Assembly: GCF_024169655.1 (NCBI RefSeq)
Contig: NZ_JALJWV010000001.1
Span: 3,663,001-3,727,000 of the forward strand
From: Pseudomonas marginalis
GTDB taxonomy: Bacteria; Pseudomonadota; Gammaproteobacteria; Pseudomonadales; Pseudomonadaceae
Direction of reading: 5' to 3'
DNA: 64,000 nt
The translations under genes were made by a program, and so were the position numbers. The stretch's first letter is position 1. The number at the start of each line of letters is the position of its first letter. The notes below the pieces were generated by a model that was not told the DNA's origin, did no database searches, and saw only the letters and a list, made by a program, of their open reading frames with translations. Positions 19,857 to 29,126 of this stretch are shown one piece after another.

Positions 19857-19885
19857 TTGAACGCGGTTAGTATTCAAACAATATT
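19857..19885 (+). promoter_or_regulatory. Candidate promoter of the ABC exporter operon
   Basis: TTGAAC (19857-19862), a 17-base spacer and AATATT (19880-19885) form a plausible sigma-70 promoter. The -10 element falls within the repeated AT-rich operator candidate, so a bound TetR protein would block it. It is about 110 bases upstream of the first gene. Confidence 0.4.
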
Positions 19886-19896
19886 TTAAAAATAAG
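19879..19896. promoter_or_regulatory. Candidate TetR operator, exporter side
   Basis: CAATATTTTAAAAATAAG shares TTTTAAAAATAA with the site beside tetR and contains the near-palindrome TATTTTAAAAATA. It overlaps the candidate -10 box of the exporter promoter. Confidence 0.4.
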
Positions 19897-19993
19897 AAAT
19901 CAAACCAGTCCGCGACGCATTCCAGGCAGCTCCCGAACTTGTTACAAATCTTTACAGGGGCAGCACGGCGGCGTCGAGACTGCAGGCGTAGTC

Positions 19994-20697
<704 letters not shown>

Positions 20698-20701
<4 letters not shown>

Positions 20702-21897
20702 GCCTGCGCGTCGAGCAGAGCCTGAGCCAATTGCTGCATGAAGCGTTCGTCAGCCTGCGCACCCTGGGTAAACGCTCGATCCTCGCACTGCTGGGCATCG
20801 TGATCGGCAGTTCGTCGGTGGTGGCGCTGATCAATATCGGCCATAACGCGGCGATGGACGCCGCGCTGATTTTCAAGGACATGGGCACCGACACCCTGGT
20901 CGCGCAGTTTCCGCCCAAAGGCGACAGCAACGTACCGATGCGCTCGCGCCTCGACCTCGACGCCGTGCGCCAGGCCGTGCCCGGTATCGCGCACATCGGC
21001 GCGCTGAGCCTGTTCAGCGGCCCCATCGTGTTCCATGGCCGCAGCGTCAACGCCAACTTTGTCGGCAGCACGCCGGATATCCCGGCCGCCCTGCGCCTGG
21101 TGCTGCGCGAGGGGCGCTTGCTGTCGACCTTCGACGCCAATGAAACCTACGGCGTGATCGGTGACCAGATCGCCCAAGCCCTCGGTGCCCCCGGTGAGCC
21201 GCTGAAACTGGGCGACCGCGTGCGCATCAACGACTACCTGTTCCTGGTGGTCGGCATCCTGCACAACCAGCCCCGGGCGATGCTGATGCCGGTGCAAGCC
21301 AACGAATCGCTGTTCATTCCCGCCGACGGCATGCGCCGCATCTACGCCAGCCCGCAAATCGGCAACGTGATCATCCGCGCCGCGCCGGGGCAGGACATGG
21401 AACGCATCGCACGGGACGCCGCTGCCGCGCTGCAACGCCAATTGACCGAGCACACCGTCGACATCACCGTACCCCAGCAAATGATCGACGGCATGACCCG
21501 CCAGAGCCGCACCTTCGCCTACCTGCTGCTGGCACTCGGCGCAATCTCCCTGGTGGGCGGCGGTGTCGGGGTGATGAACGTGATGCTGATGAACGTCTCC
21601 GAACGCCGCCGCGAGATCGGCATTCGCATGGCCCTCGGCGCGCGCCAACGGGATATCCGCAACCTGTTCCTGCTCGAAGCCATCACCCTCACCGCCGTCG
21701 GCGCGCTGTGCGGCGCGGTGCTCGGCATGACCGCCGCCTGGCTCTATGCCTGGCTGTCGGGCTGGGCCTTCGCCCTGGCGGTCGCCGCCCTGCCCCTGGG
21801 GGTGGGCAGCACCTTGCTGGTGGGCTTGTTCTTTGGCATCTACCCGGCGGTCTCGGCCTCGCGGTTGCAGCCGGTGGAGGCGTTGCGCGATGAATAA
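20698..21897 (+). CDS. ABC transporter permease (MacB-type, FtsX domain)
   Basis: The 399-residue product has one N-terminal membrane helix (about 25-48), a large periplasmic MacB core domain and three C-terminal helices with an FtsX signature (VGVMNVMLMNVSERRREIG). This is the MacB architecture without the fused ATPase, which is encoded just upstream. MacB-type pumps do not carry cargo through the membrane; they drive periplasmic cargo through an adaptor and TolC. The gene overlaps its neighbours on both sides. Confidence 0.92.
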
Positions 21898-23371
21898 ACG
21901 CCTGCTGCTGCTCCTGGCCCTGATCAGCCTGCCGAGTGTCGCCGCCGACGTGGTGATCCGCCCCGCAGCGCCCAGCACCACGCGCAGTGGCTACGATCGC
22001 GGCGTCTCGCTGAATGCCCAGGTCACCGCCATCACCCTGGGCGATGCGGTATACCTGGGCCTGCGCAACAACCCGGCGATTCGCAGCGCCTACCTGCAGC
22101 GGGTCGCGCAGAAGTTCGACCTGCGCGTGGCCGAAGACGTGTTCAACCCCAAGCTCAGCCTCAATAGCTATTACCGCAGCACCCGTGGCTCCGCCGACAA
22201 CGCACGCAATGCCAACGTGGCACCGGCCACCAGCCTGCTGGGTGAGTACGGCACGCGCCTGAGCATGGCCTGGACCCAGCAACTGAATAACGCCAACCGT
22301 GCCGGTCGCTACCGCAGCGACGGCCTCGACCTGGCGCTCATCCAGCCGCTGATGCGCGGCGCCGGCTGGGATGCGACCACCGCGCCGCTGCGCCTGTCGC
22401 GCCTGGCGGAGCAGGCCAACCGCCTGAATCTCAAGACCACCGTGGCGCAAACCATCAGCCAGATCATCGCCACCTACCGCGAGTTGCTGCGCGCCCAGGA
22501 GCAACTGAGCATCGTCCAGGACGCGCTGAAACGCTCCGGCACCTTGCTGGAAGTGAACAAGGCGCTGATCAGCGCCGGGCGCATGGCCGAGTTCGAGATC
22601 GTGCAGACCGAAGCCGATATCGCCACCCAGCAACTGGGTGTGGAAGAAGCGCAGAACCAACTCGACAGCAGCCGCCTGGCCTTGCTGCGCCTGCTGGCCC
22701 TCGACCTGTCGACACCGATCCGCGCCACCGAGGCCCTGGAGGCCAAGCCCATGCAGGTCGACAAGCGCGAGGCGTTCAACCTGGCGCAGAACCAGCAACC
22801 GGAATACCTCGCCACCCTGCTCGGCAGCCAGCAGGCCGACCTCAACCTGGTGATCGCCAAAGACTCCGGGCGCTGGCAAGTGGACCTCGTGGCCGGGGCG
22901 AACCAGTTGCGCGACAACTACAACAACGACGCCGGCAGCGGCAACAACCGCAGTTGGGACAGCTACGCCGGGGTGCAGGTGCAAATCCCCATCGGCGACA
23001 TCAGCACGCGCCAGGCCGAAGTGCGGGCACGGGTGAATGTGGAGGATCAGACCATCCGCATCACCGACGCCCGCCAGGAGCTGGAACGCAGCGTGAACAA
23101 CGTAGTACGCGACCTCGGCACGCGCTGGCGCCAGTATGAAATCTCCCAGCGCGCCGTAGAGCTGTCGCGGCGCAAGATCGAAATCGAGCGCGAAAAGCTC
23201 AGCGCCGGGCGCTCCACCAACTTCCAGGTGCTGAGTTTCGAAACCGACCTGCGCAACGCCGAAAACGCGCAGCTCAATGCGCTGATCGCTTATTTGAACG
23301 CCCAGACCCAGCTCGATCTGACCCTGGGCATGACGCTGGAAAGTTGGGAAATCGCCCTCAATGACTACTAA
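21890..23371 (+). CDS. TolC-family outer membrane channel
   Basis: The 493-residue product starts MNKRLLLLLALISLPSVAAD, a signal peptide with a probable cleavage after SVAA. The remainder is long alpha-helical segments with internal repeat character, as in TolC outer membrane factors (for example TVAQTISQIIATYRELLRAQ and EYLATLLGSQQADLNLVIAK). It overlaps the permease by eight bases and the adaptor gene by eleven, so channel, pump and adaptor are made from one message. Confidence 0.88.
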   Translation: MNKRLLLLLALISLPSVAADVVIRPAAPSTTRSGYDRGVSLNAQVTAITLGDAVYLGLRNNPAIRSAYLQRVAQKFDLRVAEDVFNPKLSLNSYYRSTRGSADNARNANVAPATSLLGEYGTRLSMAWTQQLNNANRAGRYRSDGLDLALIQPLMRGAGWDATTAPLRLSRLAEQANRLNLKTTVAQTISQIIATYRELLRAQEQLSIVQDALKRSGTLLEVNKALISAGRMAEFEIVQTEADIATQQLGVEEAQNQLDSSRLALLRLLALDLSTPIRATEALEAKPMQVDKREAFNLAQNQQPEYLATLLGSQQADLNLVIAKDSGRWQVDLVAGANQLRDNYNNDAGSGNNRSWDSYAGVQVQIPIGDISTRQAEVRARVNVEDQTIRITDARQELERSVNNVVRDLGTRWRQYEISQRAVELSRRKIEIEREKLSAGRSTNFQVLSFETDLRNAENAQLNALIAYLNAQTQLDLTLGMTLESWEIALNDY

Positions 23372-24614
23372 CCAAAAACGCCTGCTGGCGGCTGGATTGA
23401 TCGTGCTGCTGGCGGGCGCGGGAATTGCCGTGCAAAGCCATCGCAGCGCCGCCGAACCGCTGAACACCGCCGAGCAGTGGCTGGCGGTCAAGCCTGACGC
23501 GCTGGTACACCAGATCGGCCTGGTGGGCAAAATCGAGCCCGACACCACCCTCATCCTCACCGCGCCGTTCGACGGCAATGTGCAGGCCAACCTGGTGGAG
23601 CAAGGCCAGCGCGTCGACGCCGGGCAAGTGCTGCTGCGCATGGACCCGGCCCTGCTCGAAGTGCAACTGCGCGATGCACTCTCCGCCCAACTCAAGGCCC
23701 GGCGCACCGTGCAGGACATGCAGAACTGGGACAACAGCCCCACCGTCAGCCGTGCGCGCCGCAGCCTGCGCACCGCGCAGATGACCGCCGGCAACACCCA
23801 GCGCAAACTCACCGAAAGCGAAAACCTGTTTCAGCGCGGCATCATCCCGCGCAACGAACTGGACGACCTCAAGCAGCAGACCCAGCAGCAACAGCTGGAC
23901 CTGATCGCTGCGCGCGATGAACTGCAACAGGCATTGGAGCAAGGCAAAGGCGAATACCGACAAATCGCGGAGATGGAGCTGACCAATGCCACGGTGAAGT
24001 ACGACGCCCTGTACCAGCAGCTCGAAGGCAAGGAGGTCAAGGCGCCCTTCTCCGGCATCGTGGTGCCCGCACCCGGAAGCGGCAACGCGGCACAAGGCGC
24101 TGGCAACACCAACGCCCCGGTGCAGGCCGGCAGCAAGGTCGGCCAGGGCCAGGTGCTGTTCGGCCTGGCCAATATCGAACGGCTGAAAATCGTCGCCAAG
24201 GTCTCCGAGCTGGACATCAACCAACTGCACCAGGGCCAGGCGGTGGAAGTGATGGGCGATGGCTTCGACGGCGAACGGCTGAGCGGCTCGGTGAGTGTGG
24301 TCAGCGGCTTGGCGATTGCCGGCGATACCCAGGGCAGCGCGCAGTTTCCGGTGACCCTGTCGATCCCCAAGCTGACCCCACAGCAATTGCAACGGGTGCG
24401 GCTGGGGATGAGCGCGCGACTGACCGTCGTCACTTACAACAATGCACAGGCGATCGTGATTCCGAGCCAGGCGATCCAGCCGGACAGGACGGTCGAATAT
24501 CGGCCCGCGATGGACAAGCCGGTGGAACGCGTGACCGTGACCACCGGGCAATCGACGCCGCAGGGCGTCGAGGTATTCGGGCTAAAACCCGGCTTTGTGA
24601 AGACCCCAAGGTAG
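23361..24614 (+). CDS. HlyD-family periplasmic adaptor
   Basis: The 417-residue product has an N-terminal membrane anchor (LLAAGLIVLLAGAGIAVQ), a split lipoyl domain (PFDGNVQANLVEQGQRVDAG and its partner VKAPFSGIVV), a coiled-coil hairpin (about 110-215) and a beta-barrel region. This is the MacA/HlyD adaptor that bridges pump and TolC channel. It completes the ATPase-permease-channel-adaptor operon. Some fluorescent pseudomonads use related operons for lipopeptide or macrolide export, but cargo cannot be deduced here. Confidence 0.9.
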   Translation: MTTNQKRLLAAGLIVLLAGAGIAVQSHRSAAEPLNTAEQWLAVKPDALVHQIGLVGKIEPDTTLILTAPFDGNVQANLVEQGQRVDAGQVLLRMDPALLEVQLRDALSAQLKARRTVQDMQNWDNSPTVSRARRSLRTAQMTAGNTQRKLTESENLFQRGIIPRNELDDLKQQTQQQQLDLIAARDELQQALEQGKGEYRQIAEMELTNATVKYDALYQQLEGKEVKAPFSGIVVPAPGSGNAAQGAGNTNAPVQAGSKVGQGQVLFGLANIERLKIVAKVSELDINQLHQGQAVEVMGDGFDGERLSGSVSVVSGLAIAGDTQGSAQFPVTLSIPKLTPQQLQRVRLGMSARLTVVTYNNAQAIVIPSQAIQPDRTVEYRPAMDKPVERVTVTTGQSTPQGVEVFGLKPGFVKTPR

Positions 24615-24616
24615 AG

Positions 24617-24645
24617 GGAGATCCCCCTCCCACATTTGGATCTCC
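24617..24645. repeat. Inverted repeat after the exporter operon
   Basis: GGAGATCC and GGATCTCC form a perfect 8-bp stem around CCCTCCCACATTT, which is half of a REP sequence. It lies two bases after the adaptor stop and may protect or end the transcript, though no T-run follows. Confidence 0.5.
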
Positions 24646-24734
24646 ATGGATCAGATAGATCTCATTTGGCTTTTGATATTGGCGAGGCGGCCCTATAACT
24701 GACCTGGTACTGGAAGCCGAGCGTGGTCAAAAAG

Positions 24735-24821
24735 GTGGGAGGGGGCTTGCCCCCGATAGCGGTGGGTCAGTCAGCTTGTTTGTAACTGATCCACTGCCAT
24801 CGGGGGCAAGCCCCCTCCCAC
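24735..24821. repeat. REP pair (REPIN-like)
   Basis: Two REP units face each other: GTGGGAGGGGGCTTGCCCCC at the left and GGGGGCAAGCCCCCTCCCAC at the right, with a partly self-complementary spacer (GGGTCAGTCAG / CTGATCCACT). The pair can fold into one long hairpin. The same unit recurs at 36989, 46361, 59878 and 62309. Confidence 0.85.
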
Positions 24822-24823
24822 AT

Positions 24824-26218
24824 TCAGATGTTTGTCAGTTTCAACGCCAGCGCCTTGGCCTGAAGCGCCACATCGGTCACCGCCGTGCTCTCCCACCACA
24901 TCCCGCGCAACGGCGGGCCCATGGCGAACAGGCGCCGGCTGGCCTGGCCCTGCGCATCCAGCACCGCACCCGAGGCATCCGCCGCAATCCCCAGCGCCAA
25001 CGGCCCCGGCTGGATCAACCCGCGCTTGAGCAACTGCTGGGGCAACGGCCGGGCCACGCGGCGCCAGTCGTATTCGATACCGCTGGAATTGATCAGCGCC
25101 GCGCCCGCGACCTCGGTGATCGTTTGCTCGCCACGCTGACGCAAGCGGATGCTGACCCCGTTGACCGCAGGCGCCAAGCCCTTGAACGACGCCGCACGAA
25201 TGCGCAGGCGCCCCTCTTCATGCAGGCGCGCCACCAACTGCGCGCTCAGCGGCGGCGAACGGTGGTGATGACTTTCCCACCACGGCCGCACATGCCGCAC
25301 GAACTGGCGCTTCTCGCGTTCACTGGCCTGGCTCCACAACCGGCCGATATGCGCGCGCACGGTGTCCAGCGGCGCCTGCCAATCGATGCCCTGCGCCGTC
25401 GCGATGCGGCATTGCCGACGCACCTCACGCAGCAACTGCCGAGGGCTGCGCAGGCGGTGGTCGGCGGCGAGAAAATCGTCCCAGGCCGGGGGTTGTCGAC
25501 GCACATGGGGCAGCAGACCGTGGCGCGAGAACACCTCGATCGGCCCCCGGTGCCCGGCCTGTTCCAGCGACACCACGGCGTCGACCATGGTCAGCCCGGA
25601 ACCGATGATCAGCACCGTCGAGCCGGGGTCGAGTTGAGTCATGGCCTGCACGTCCCACGGGTCTACCGCGGCGGCGTTCAAGCCGCTGGATTCGGTCTGC
25701 GGCGTGCGCGCCGCCGGAAACATCCCGGTGGCCAAGACCGCCTGGGCGCCGCGCAGTTGCTGGCCGTTGTCCAGGGTCAGCAGCGTCGAGGCGTGCTCCA
25801 CTTGCAGGTCGACCACTTCGGCGCGGATATGCTCGACGGTAGAGGCCGACAGCGCCTTGGCCTCAGCCAAGCGCTGCTGCGCGTACAGCCCGAAAATCCC
25901 GCGTGGCGGGAACAGCTCACTGATCGGCACGTGCTGCTGGTCCGACTCCGGCCAGCCACCGGCGCCGATGTACTCGGTAAGCCATTGGGTCAAGTCGTCG
26001 GCGTTGTCCGGGTCGACACTCATGCGCGCCGCATTGCCGTTCAAGGTATGGCCCAGCTCGACCGCGCTGTAGGCCTCGCCGCGGCCAAGTTCGGCGCGCG
26101 GTTCGATCACCAGGATCTGCCGCGAACCGGGCCGGCGCAGCAGTTGCACGGCCAGCATCGTGCCGCTCAGGCCGCCACCGATGATCAGGACATCAGCGTT
26201 GCGGATGGATTCAGTCAT
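24824..26218 (-). CDS. FAD/NAD(P)-binding protein
   Basis: A 464-residue flavoprotein. The N-terminal dinucleotide fold GGGLSG (14-19) with a downstream ATGM motif near residue 165 and a second Rossmann motif, LIIGSGLTMVDAV, near 205 fit the COG4529-type group of uncharacterised FAD-NAD(P)-binding proteins. No oxygenase-specific fingerprint was recognised. It reads toward a REP pair. Its upstream neighbour on the same strand is only the tail of an ABC transporter ATPase, which suggests it was once the last gene of a transport operon. Confidence 0.82.
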   Translation of the reverse strand: MTESIRNADVLIIGGGLSGTMLAVQLLRRPGSRQILVIEPRAELGRGEAYSAVELGHTLNGNAARMSVDPDNADDLTQWLTEYIGAGGWPESDQQHVPISELFPPRGIFGLYAQQRLAEAKALSASTVEHIRAEVVDLQVEHASTLLTLDNGQQLRGAQAVLATGMFPAARTPQTESSGLNAAAVDPWDVQAMTQLDPGSTVLIIGSGLTMVDAVVSLEQAGHRGPIEVFSRHGLLPHVRRQPPAWDDFLAADHRLRSPRQLLREVRRQCRIATAQGIDWQAPLDTVRAHIGRLWSQASEREKRQFVRHVRPWWESHHHRSPPLSAQLVARLHEEGRLRIRAASFKGLAPAVNGVSIRLRQRGEQTITEVAGAALINSSGIEYDWRRVARPLPQQLLKRGLIQPGPLALGIAADASGAVLDAQGQASRRLFAMGPPLRGMWWESTAVTDVALQAKALALKLTNI

Positions 26219-26230
26219 GCCTGTTCGCCT

Positions 26231-26425
26231 TTACTGTTTACCCAGATAAATGTCATGCAAATCGCCGCGCGCCAACAGTTCAACGACACTGCCGCTCAAG
26301 ACCACGCGAACAGTATCCAGCACATAGCCCTGGGACGCATAGTTGAGCGCGACGTTGATGTTCTGCTCGGCGATCAGGAAGCTCACCTGCTGCTCGCGGT
26401 TGAGCGGCGCGATGATCTCGAATAA
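26231..26425 (-). pseudogene. LivF-like ABC transporter ATPase, C-terminal remnant
   Basis: On the minus strand a frame of about 64 codons reads LFEIIAPLNREQQVSFLIAE, then QNINVALNYASQGYVLD and ends HDIYLGKQ at a TAA. This is the C-terminal quarter of a LivF-type (branched-chain amino acid/amide family) ABC ATPase, including the H-loop-region AEQN motif and the terminal YLG. The Walker motifs and signature are absent: homology stops near 26425, where AT-rich sequence begins. I take it as the scar of a deleted transporter operon that once preceded the FAD gene. Nothing convincing was found in 26426-26600. Confidence 0.8.
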
Positions 26426-26600
26426 TGGGGGTTGAACGGAAAGTCGATAGCATTTATTTAAAGGCTAAGCAGGAACCGTGCCGATATAAAACGCCGTAAA
26501 ACCCAAGCGTTCATCAATAGTGAGAGGCGGGCACAGCACAAAGTGCTTCTTCGCTGTTGCTGAAGCAACAGTGAATATCCTGTCGAGCGGGGCCGGAATT

Positions 26601-27766
26601 GATGGTTGAGCGGCGTTCAAGCACGGGTTCCAAATAGACACTTTCGCGATTAAAAACAATCACGTTAAACCTGTCATCTTTGACAGTAGATATTGTATTG
26701 CCCGCTTAATAAACTCAGGCCGAACCCGAACCCGAACCACAACAAAGGAGCGCCGCTCATGAACAGCTCGAGTAAAGCCAAGTCAAAAGCCACTTCAGGC
26801 ACAGCCAGTGCAATAGTGGAACGCGACGATGATTATAAAAGTTTCGAGGGCGCACGCTTCTTTTTCTATCTGGATGAAAAAATAAACAAATGGTACATAT
26901 CGGCCGGCAGCGCTAACGACGAGCAGGGAAACAATCAAATCATTGTACTGCTGTTGCCTGATGATGGAAATGTTGAAGGAAAAACCTACGACATCGTTTC
27001 CGACCCCGAGAAACCAGGGGCAGCCTATGCGTTTTGGGCAAAAGCAGGGCACTCATTTTATCAACCTTACTCCGCCACCGGTGGGAGTGTGACGGTCACG
27101 CTGAACAAAAACCTACAGACAGTGGAGTTAACATTCGAATTTGATGCAGAGCACGCTTCAGCCCACGTTTCCCTTACCCAAGGCAAAATGCAACTTGAAG
27201 GGTTTACCAGGGAAAGAAAAACCAGAACCAGCAGTTCAATGAAGTGTGACCTTAGCCAGTCGATTAATGGACCTTATCAGTCTACCGAGACAGCCCTCAG
27301 AAAAAGGATAGGGACAGGCGGTTTCCCTGACTACCTCCAGGCCTGGTCGCAACAGCTTTCTTCGAAACCCGACATTAAAAATTATCAAATATCAATCAAT
27401 ATCGCCAACGATCTTACACCCGGAACTTACAGCTTCCACCCAAACAGTAACCAGGTCCGGATATTTTTCAGCAACCTCCTTGAGAGCATCACCTGGCTCG
27501 CCGACAAAGGTGAGATCAAACTTGAATCCATTCCGGATTTCACGGACCTTACAGGAAAGCTCTTGGGTGAGTTCAACTTTGAGGCCACCGCCAAACTTGC
27601 CGATGGCAGCGTACGCTTATTAAAGGTAGAAAATGGAATATTCGACATGGAACAGGAGGACCGTTAGTCGTCGAGTTTTGCGAATGATTCAAAACACCCG
27701 CCCCCTCACACGGTGAGTCAGGCACGCTCAACAGCCCTGTCGTTCTGTACATTCGCCAACACCGCC
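26601..27766 (+). repeat. Tandem duplication, copy 1
   Basis: This segment, from GATGGTTGAGCGGCGTTCAA to CTGTACATTCGCCAA, includes a leader, one 302-codon gene and a 3' flank. It recurs as copy 2 at 27846-29003 with only scattered differences, including a 6-base indel before the start codon. The common leader includes CACGTTAAACCTGTCATC and a TTGACA-like box. Confidence 0.88.
26759..27667 (+). CDS. Unknown 302-residue protein, duplicated copy 1
   Basis: The ATG at 26759 follows a strong ribosome-binding site (CAAAGGAGCGCCGCTC). The product starts with a Ser/Lys/Ala-rich tail (MNSSSKAKSKATSGTASA), no signal peptide or membrane helix, then two beta-rich parts: residues about 28-140 (FEGARFFFYLDE, GSVTVTLNKNLQTVELTFEF) and about 195-295 (PGTYSFHP, KGEIKLESIPDFTDLTGKLLGEFNFEA). 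The two parts look like divergent copies of one beta-sandwich with the pattern G-Y, charged turn, G-E-I, L-x-G-x-F-x-F. I do not recognise the family. AT-richer than neighbours, suggesting transfer. Confidence 0.7.
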   Translation: MNSSSKAKSKATSGTASAIVERDDDYKSFEGARFFFYLDEKINKWYISAGSANDEQGNNQIIVLLLPDDGNVEGKTYDIVSDPEKPGAAYAFWAKAGHSFYQPYSATGGSVTVTLNKNLQTVELTFEFDAEHASAHVSLTQGKMQLEGFTRERKTRTSSSMKCDLSQSINGPYQSTETALRKRIGTGGFPDYLQAWSQQLSSKPDIKNYQISINIANDLTPGTYSFHPNSNQVRIFFSNLLESITWLADKGEIKLESIPDFTDLTGKLLGEFNFEATAKLADGSVRLLKVENGIFDMEQEDR

Positions 27767-27844
27767 TGGGCGCCGCGCAATTGCTGACCGGTATTCAAGG
27801 TCAGCAGCGGCGAGGCGGCGTCCACTTGCAGGTCGTCCGCTTCG
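27755..27844 (-). pseudogene. 90-bp fragment of FAD-protein coding sequence
   Basis: GCCAACACCGCCTGGGCGCC and the following bases align without gaps to 25731-25820 inside the FAD/NAD(P)-binding gene, with about 13 differences in 90 by eye. It lies between the two copies of the unknown gene. Copy 2 ends with just the first ten bases of the same fragment (GCCAAGACCG at 28994-29003). It is probably a relic of a lost paralogue or a recombination junction. Confidence 0.75.
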
Positions 27845-27845
27845 T

Positions 27846-29003
27846 GATGGTTGAGCGGCGTTCAAACACGGGTTTCGAATAGTCAATTTCGCTATTAAAA
27901 ACAATCACGTTAAACCTGTCATCTTTGACAGTAGATATTGTATTACCCGCTTAATAAACTCAGGCCGAACCCACACCACAACAAAGGAGCGCCGTTTATG
28001 AACCGTTCGAGTAAAGCCAAGCCAAAAGCCACTTCAAACACAGCCAGTGCAATAGTGGAGTGCGACGATGATTTTAAAAGTTTCGAGGGCGCACGCTTCT
28101 TATTCTACCTGGATGAAAAAACAAAAAGATGGAACATATCGGCCAGCAGCGCTGACAGCGAGCAGGAAGTATATCAAATAATTTCACTGCACTTTCCTGA
28201 TGATGGAAATGTTGAAGGAAAAACCTACGACATCGTTTCCGAACACAATAAACCGGGGGCAGCCAATGCGTTTTGGGCAAAAGTATGGCACTCAATCTAT
28301 CAACCTTACCCCGCCAACCGTGGGCGTGTGACGGTCACGTTGAACAAAAACCTACAGACAGTGGAGTTAACATTCGAATTTGATGCAGAGCACGCTTCAG
28401 ACCAGGTTTCCCTTACCCAAGGCAAAATGCAAATCCAAGGGTTTATCGAGGAAATAAAAACCAGAGCCAGCAGTTCAATGGCGTGTGACCTTAGCGGGTC
28501 GATTAATGAACCTTATCAGTCTACCTCGACAGGCTTCAATAAAAAGGGAGAGACCGGCAGTTTCCCTGCCTACCTCCAGGCCTGGTCGCAACAGTTTGCT
28601 TCAAAACCTGACCGTAAGAATCGACACATATCAATCAATATCGCCAACGGTCTTTCACCCGGAACTTACGAATTCCACCCAAACAGTAACCAGGTCCGGA
28701 TTTTTTTCAGCAACGTCCTTGAGGGCACCACCTGGCGCGCCGACAAAGGTGAGATCACATTTAAATCCATTCCGGATTTCACGGACCTTACAGGAAAACT
28801 CTTGGGCGAGTTCAACTTTGAGGCCACCGTCGAACTTGCAGATGGCAGCATACGCTTCTTAAAGGTAGAAAATGGAAAATTCGACATGGAACAAGAGGAC
28901 AGTTAGTCGTCGAGTTTTGCGAATGATTCAAAACACCCGTCCCCTCACACGGTGAGTCAGGCACGCTCAACAGCCCTGTCGTTCTGTACATTTGCCAAGA
29001 CCG
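27846..29003 (+). repeat. Tandem duplication, copy 2
   Basis: Second copy of the unit at 26601-27766, with the same leader, gene and 3' flank (TTAGTCGTCGAGTTTTGCGA). The period between equivalent points is about 1,239-1,245 bases. From 29004 to the XRE gene at 29127 I see nothing definable. Confidence 0.88.
27998..28906 (+). CDS. Unknown 302-residue protein, duplicated copy 2
   Basis: Same length as copy 1 and colinear with it, with the same ribosome-binding site (CAAAGGAGCGCCGTTT). Differences are scattered substitutions, for example SADSEQEVYQIISLHF against SANDEQGNNQIIVLLL, and both frames remain intact. Conserved points are the FEGARF start of the first domain, EGKTYDIVS, LNKNLQTVELTFEFDAEHAS, and KSIPDFTDLTGKLLGEFNFE at the end. 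Retention of two intact diverged copies argues for function. The family is not recognised. Confidence 0.7.
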   Translation: MNRSSKAKPKATSNTASAIVECDDDFKSFEGARFLFYLDEKTKRWNISASSADSEQEVYQIISLHFPDDGNVEGKTYDIVSEHNKPGAANAFWAKVWHSIYQPYPANRGRVTVTLNKNLQTVELTFEFDAEHASDQVSLTQGKMQIQGFIEEIKTRASSSMACDLSGSINEPYQSTSTGFNKKGETGSFPAYLQAWSQQFASKPDRKNRHISINIANGLSPGTYEFHPNSNQVRIFFSNVLEGTTWRADKGEITFKSIPDFTDLTGKLLGEFNFEATVELADGSIRFLKVENGKFDMEQEDS

Positions 29004-29126
29004 GCGTGATAGCAGGAGTCGTGCCTGAAATTAATCCTCAAAAAATCTGGCTGTTGTCGGTATTTTAAAGGAACGAATCCGCCAGCGATCGAGCATAGTG
29101 CCCATCCACTGTTGTCCGGTAAACAG

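Noticed and set aside
24735..24821. Repeated palindromes considered as a CRISPR array
   Set aside because: The units are dispersed inverted pairs, not regularly spaced direct repeats with unique spacers, and no cas genes are present. They are REP sequences.
24776..26425. A 549-codon plus-strand frame across the FAD gene
   Set aside because: The FAD gene on the other strand has clear dinucleotide-fold motifs; this frame has none.
26465..26659. A 64-codon minus-strand frame upstream of copy 1 of the unknown gene
   Set aside because: No ribosome-binding site, its start lies inside the duplicated leader, and the product has no recognisable motif. It might be a relic, but I cannot support it.
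26759..28906. The tandem unknown genes considered as a toxin-immunity or insecticidal pair
   Set aside because: No toxin motif, signal peptide or secretion-system neighbour supports this, and both copies are full-length homologues rather than a toxin with a different partner.
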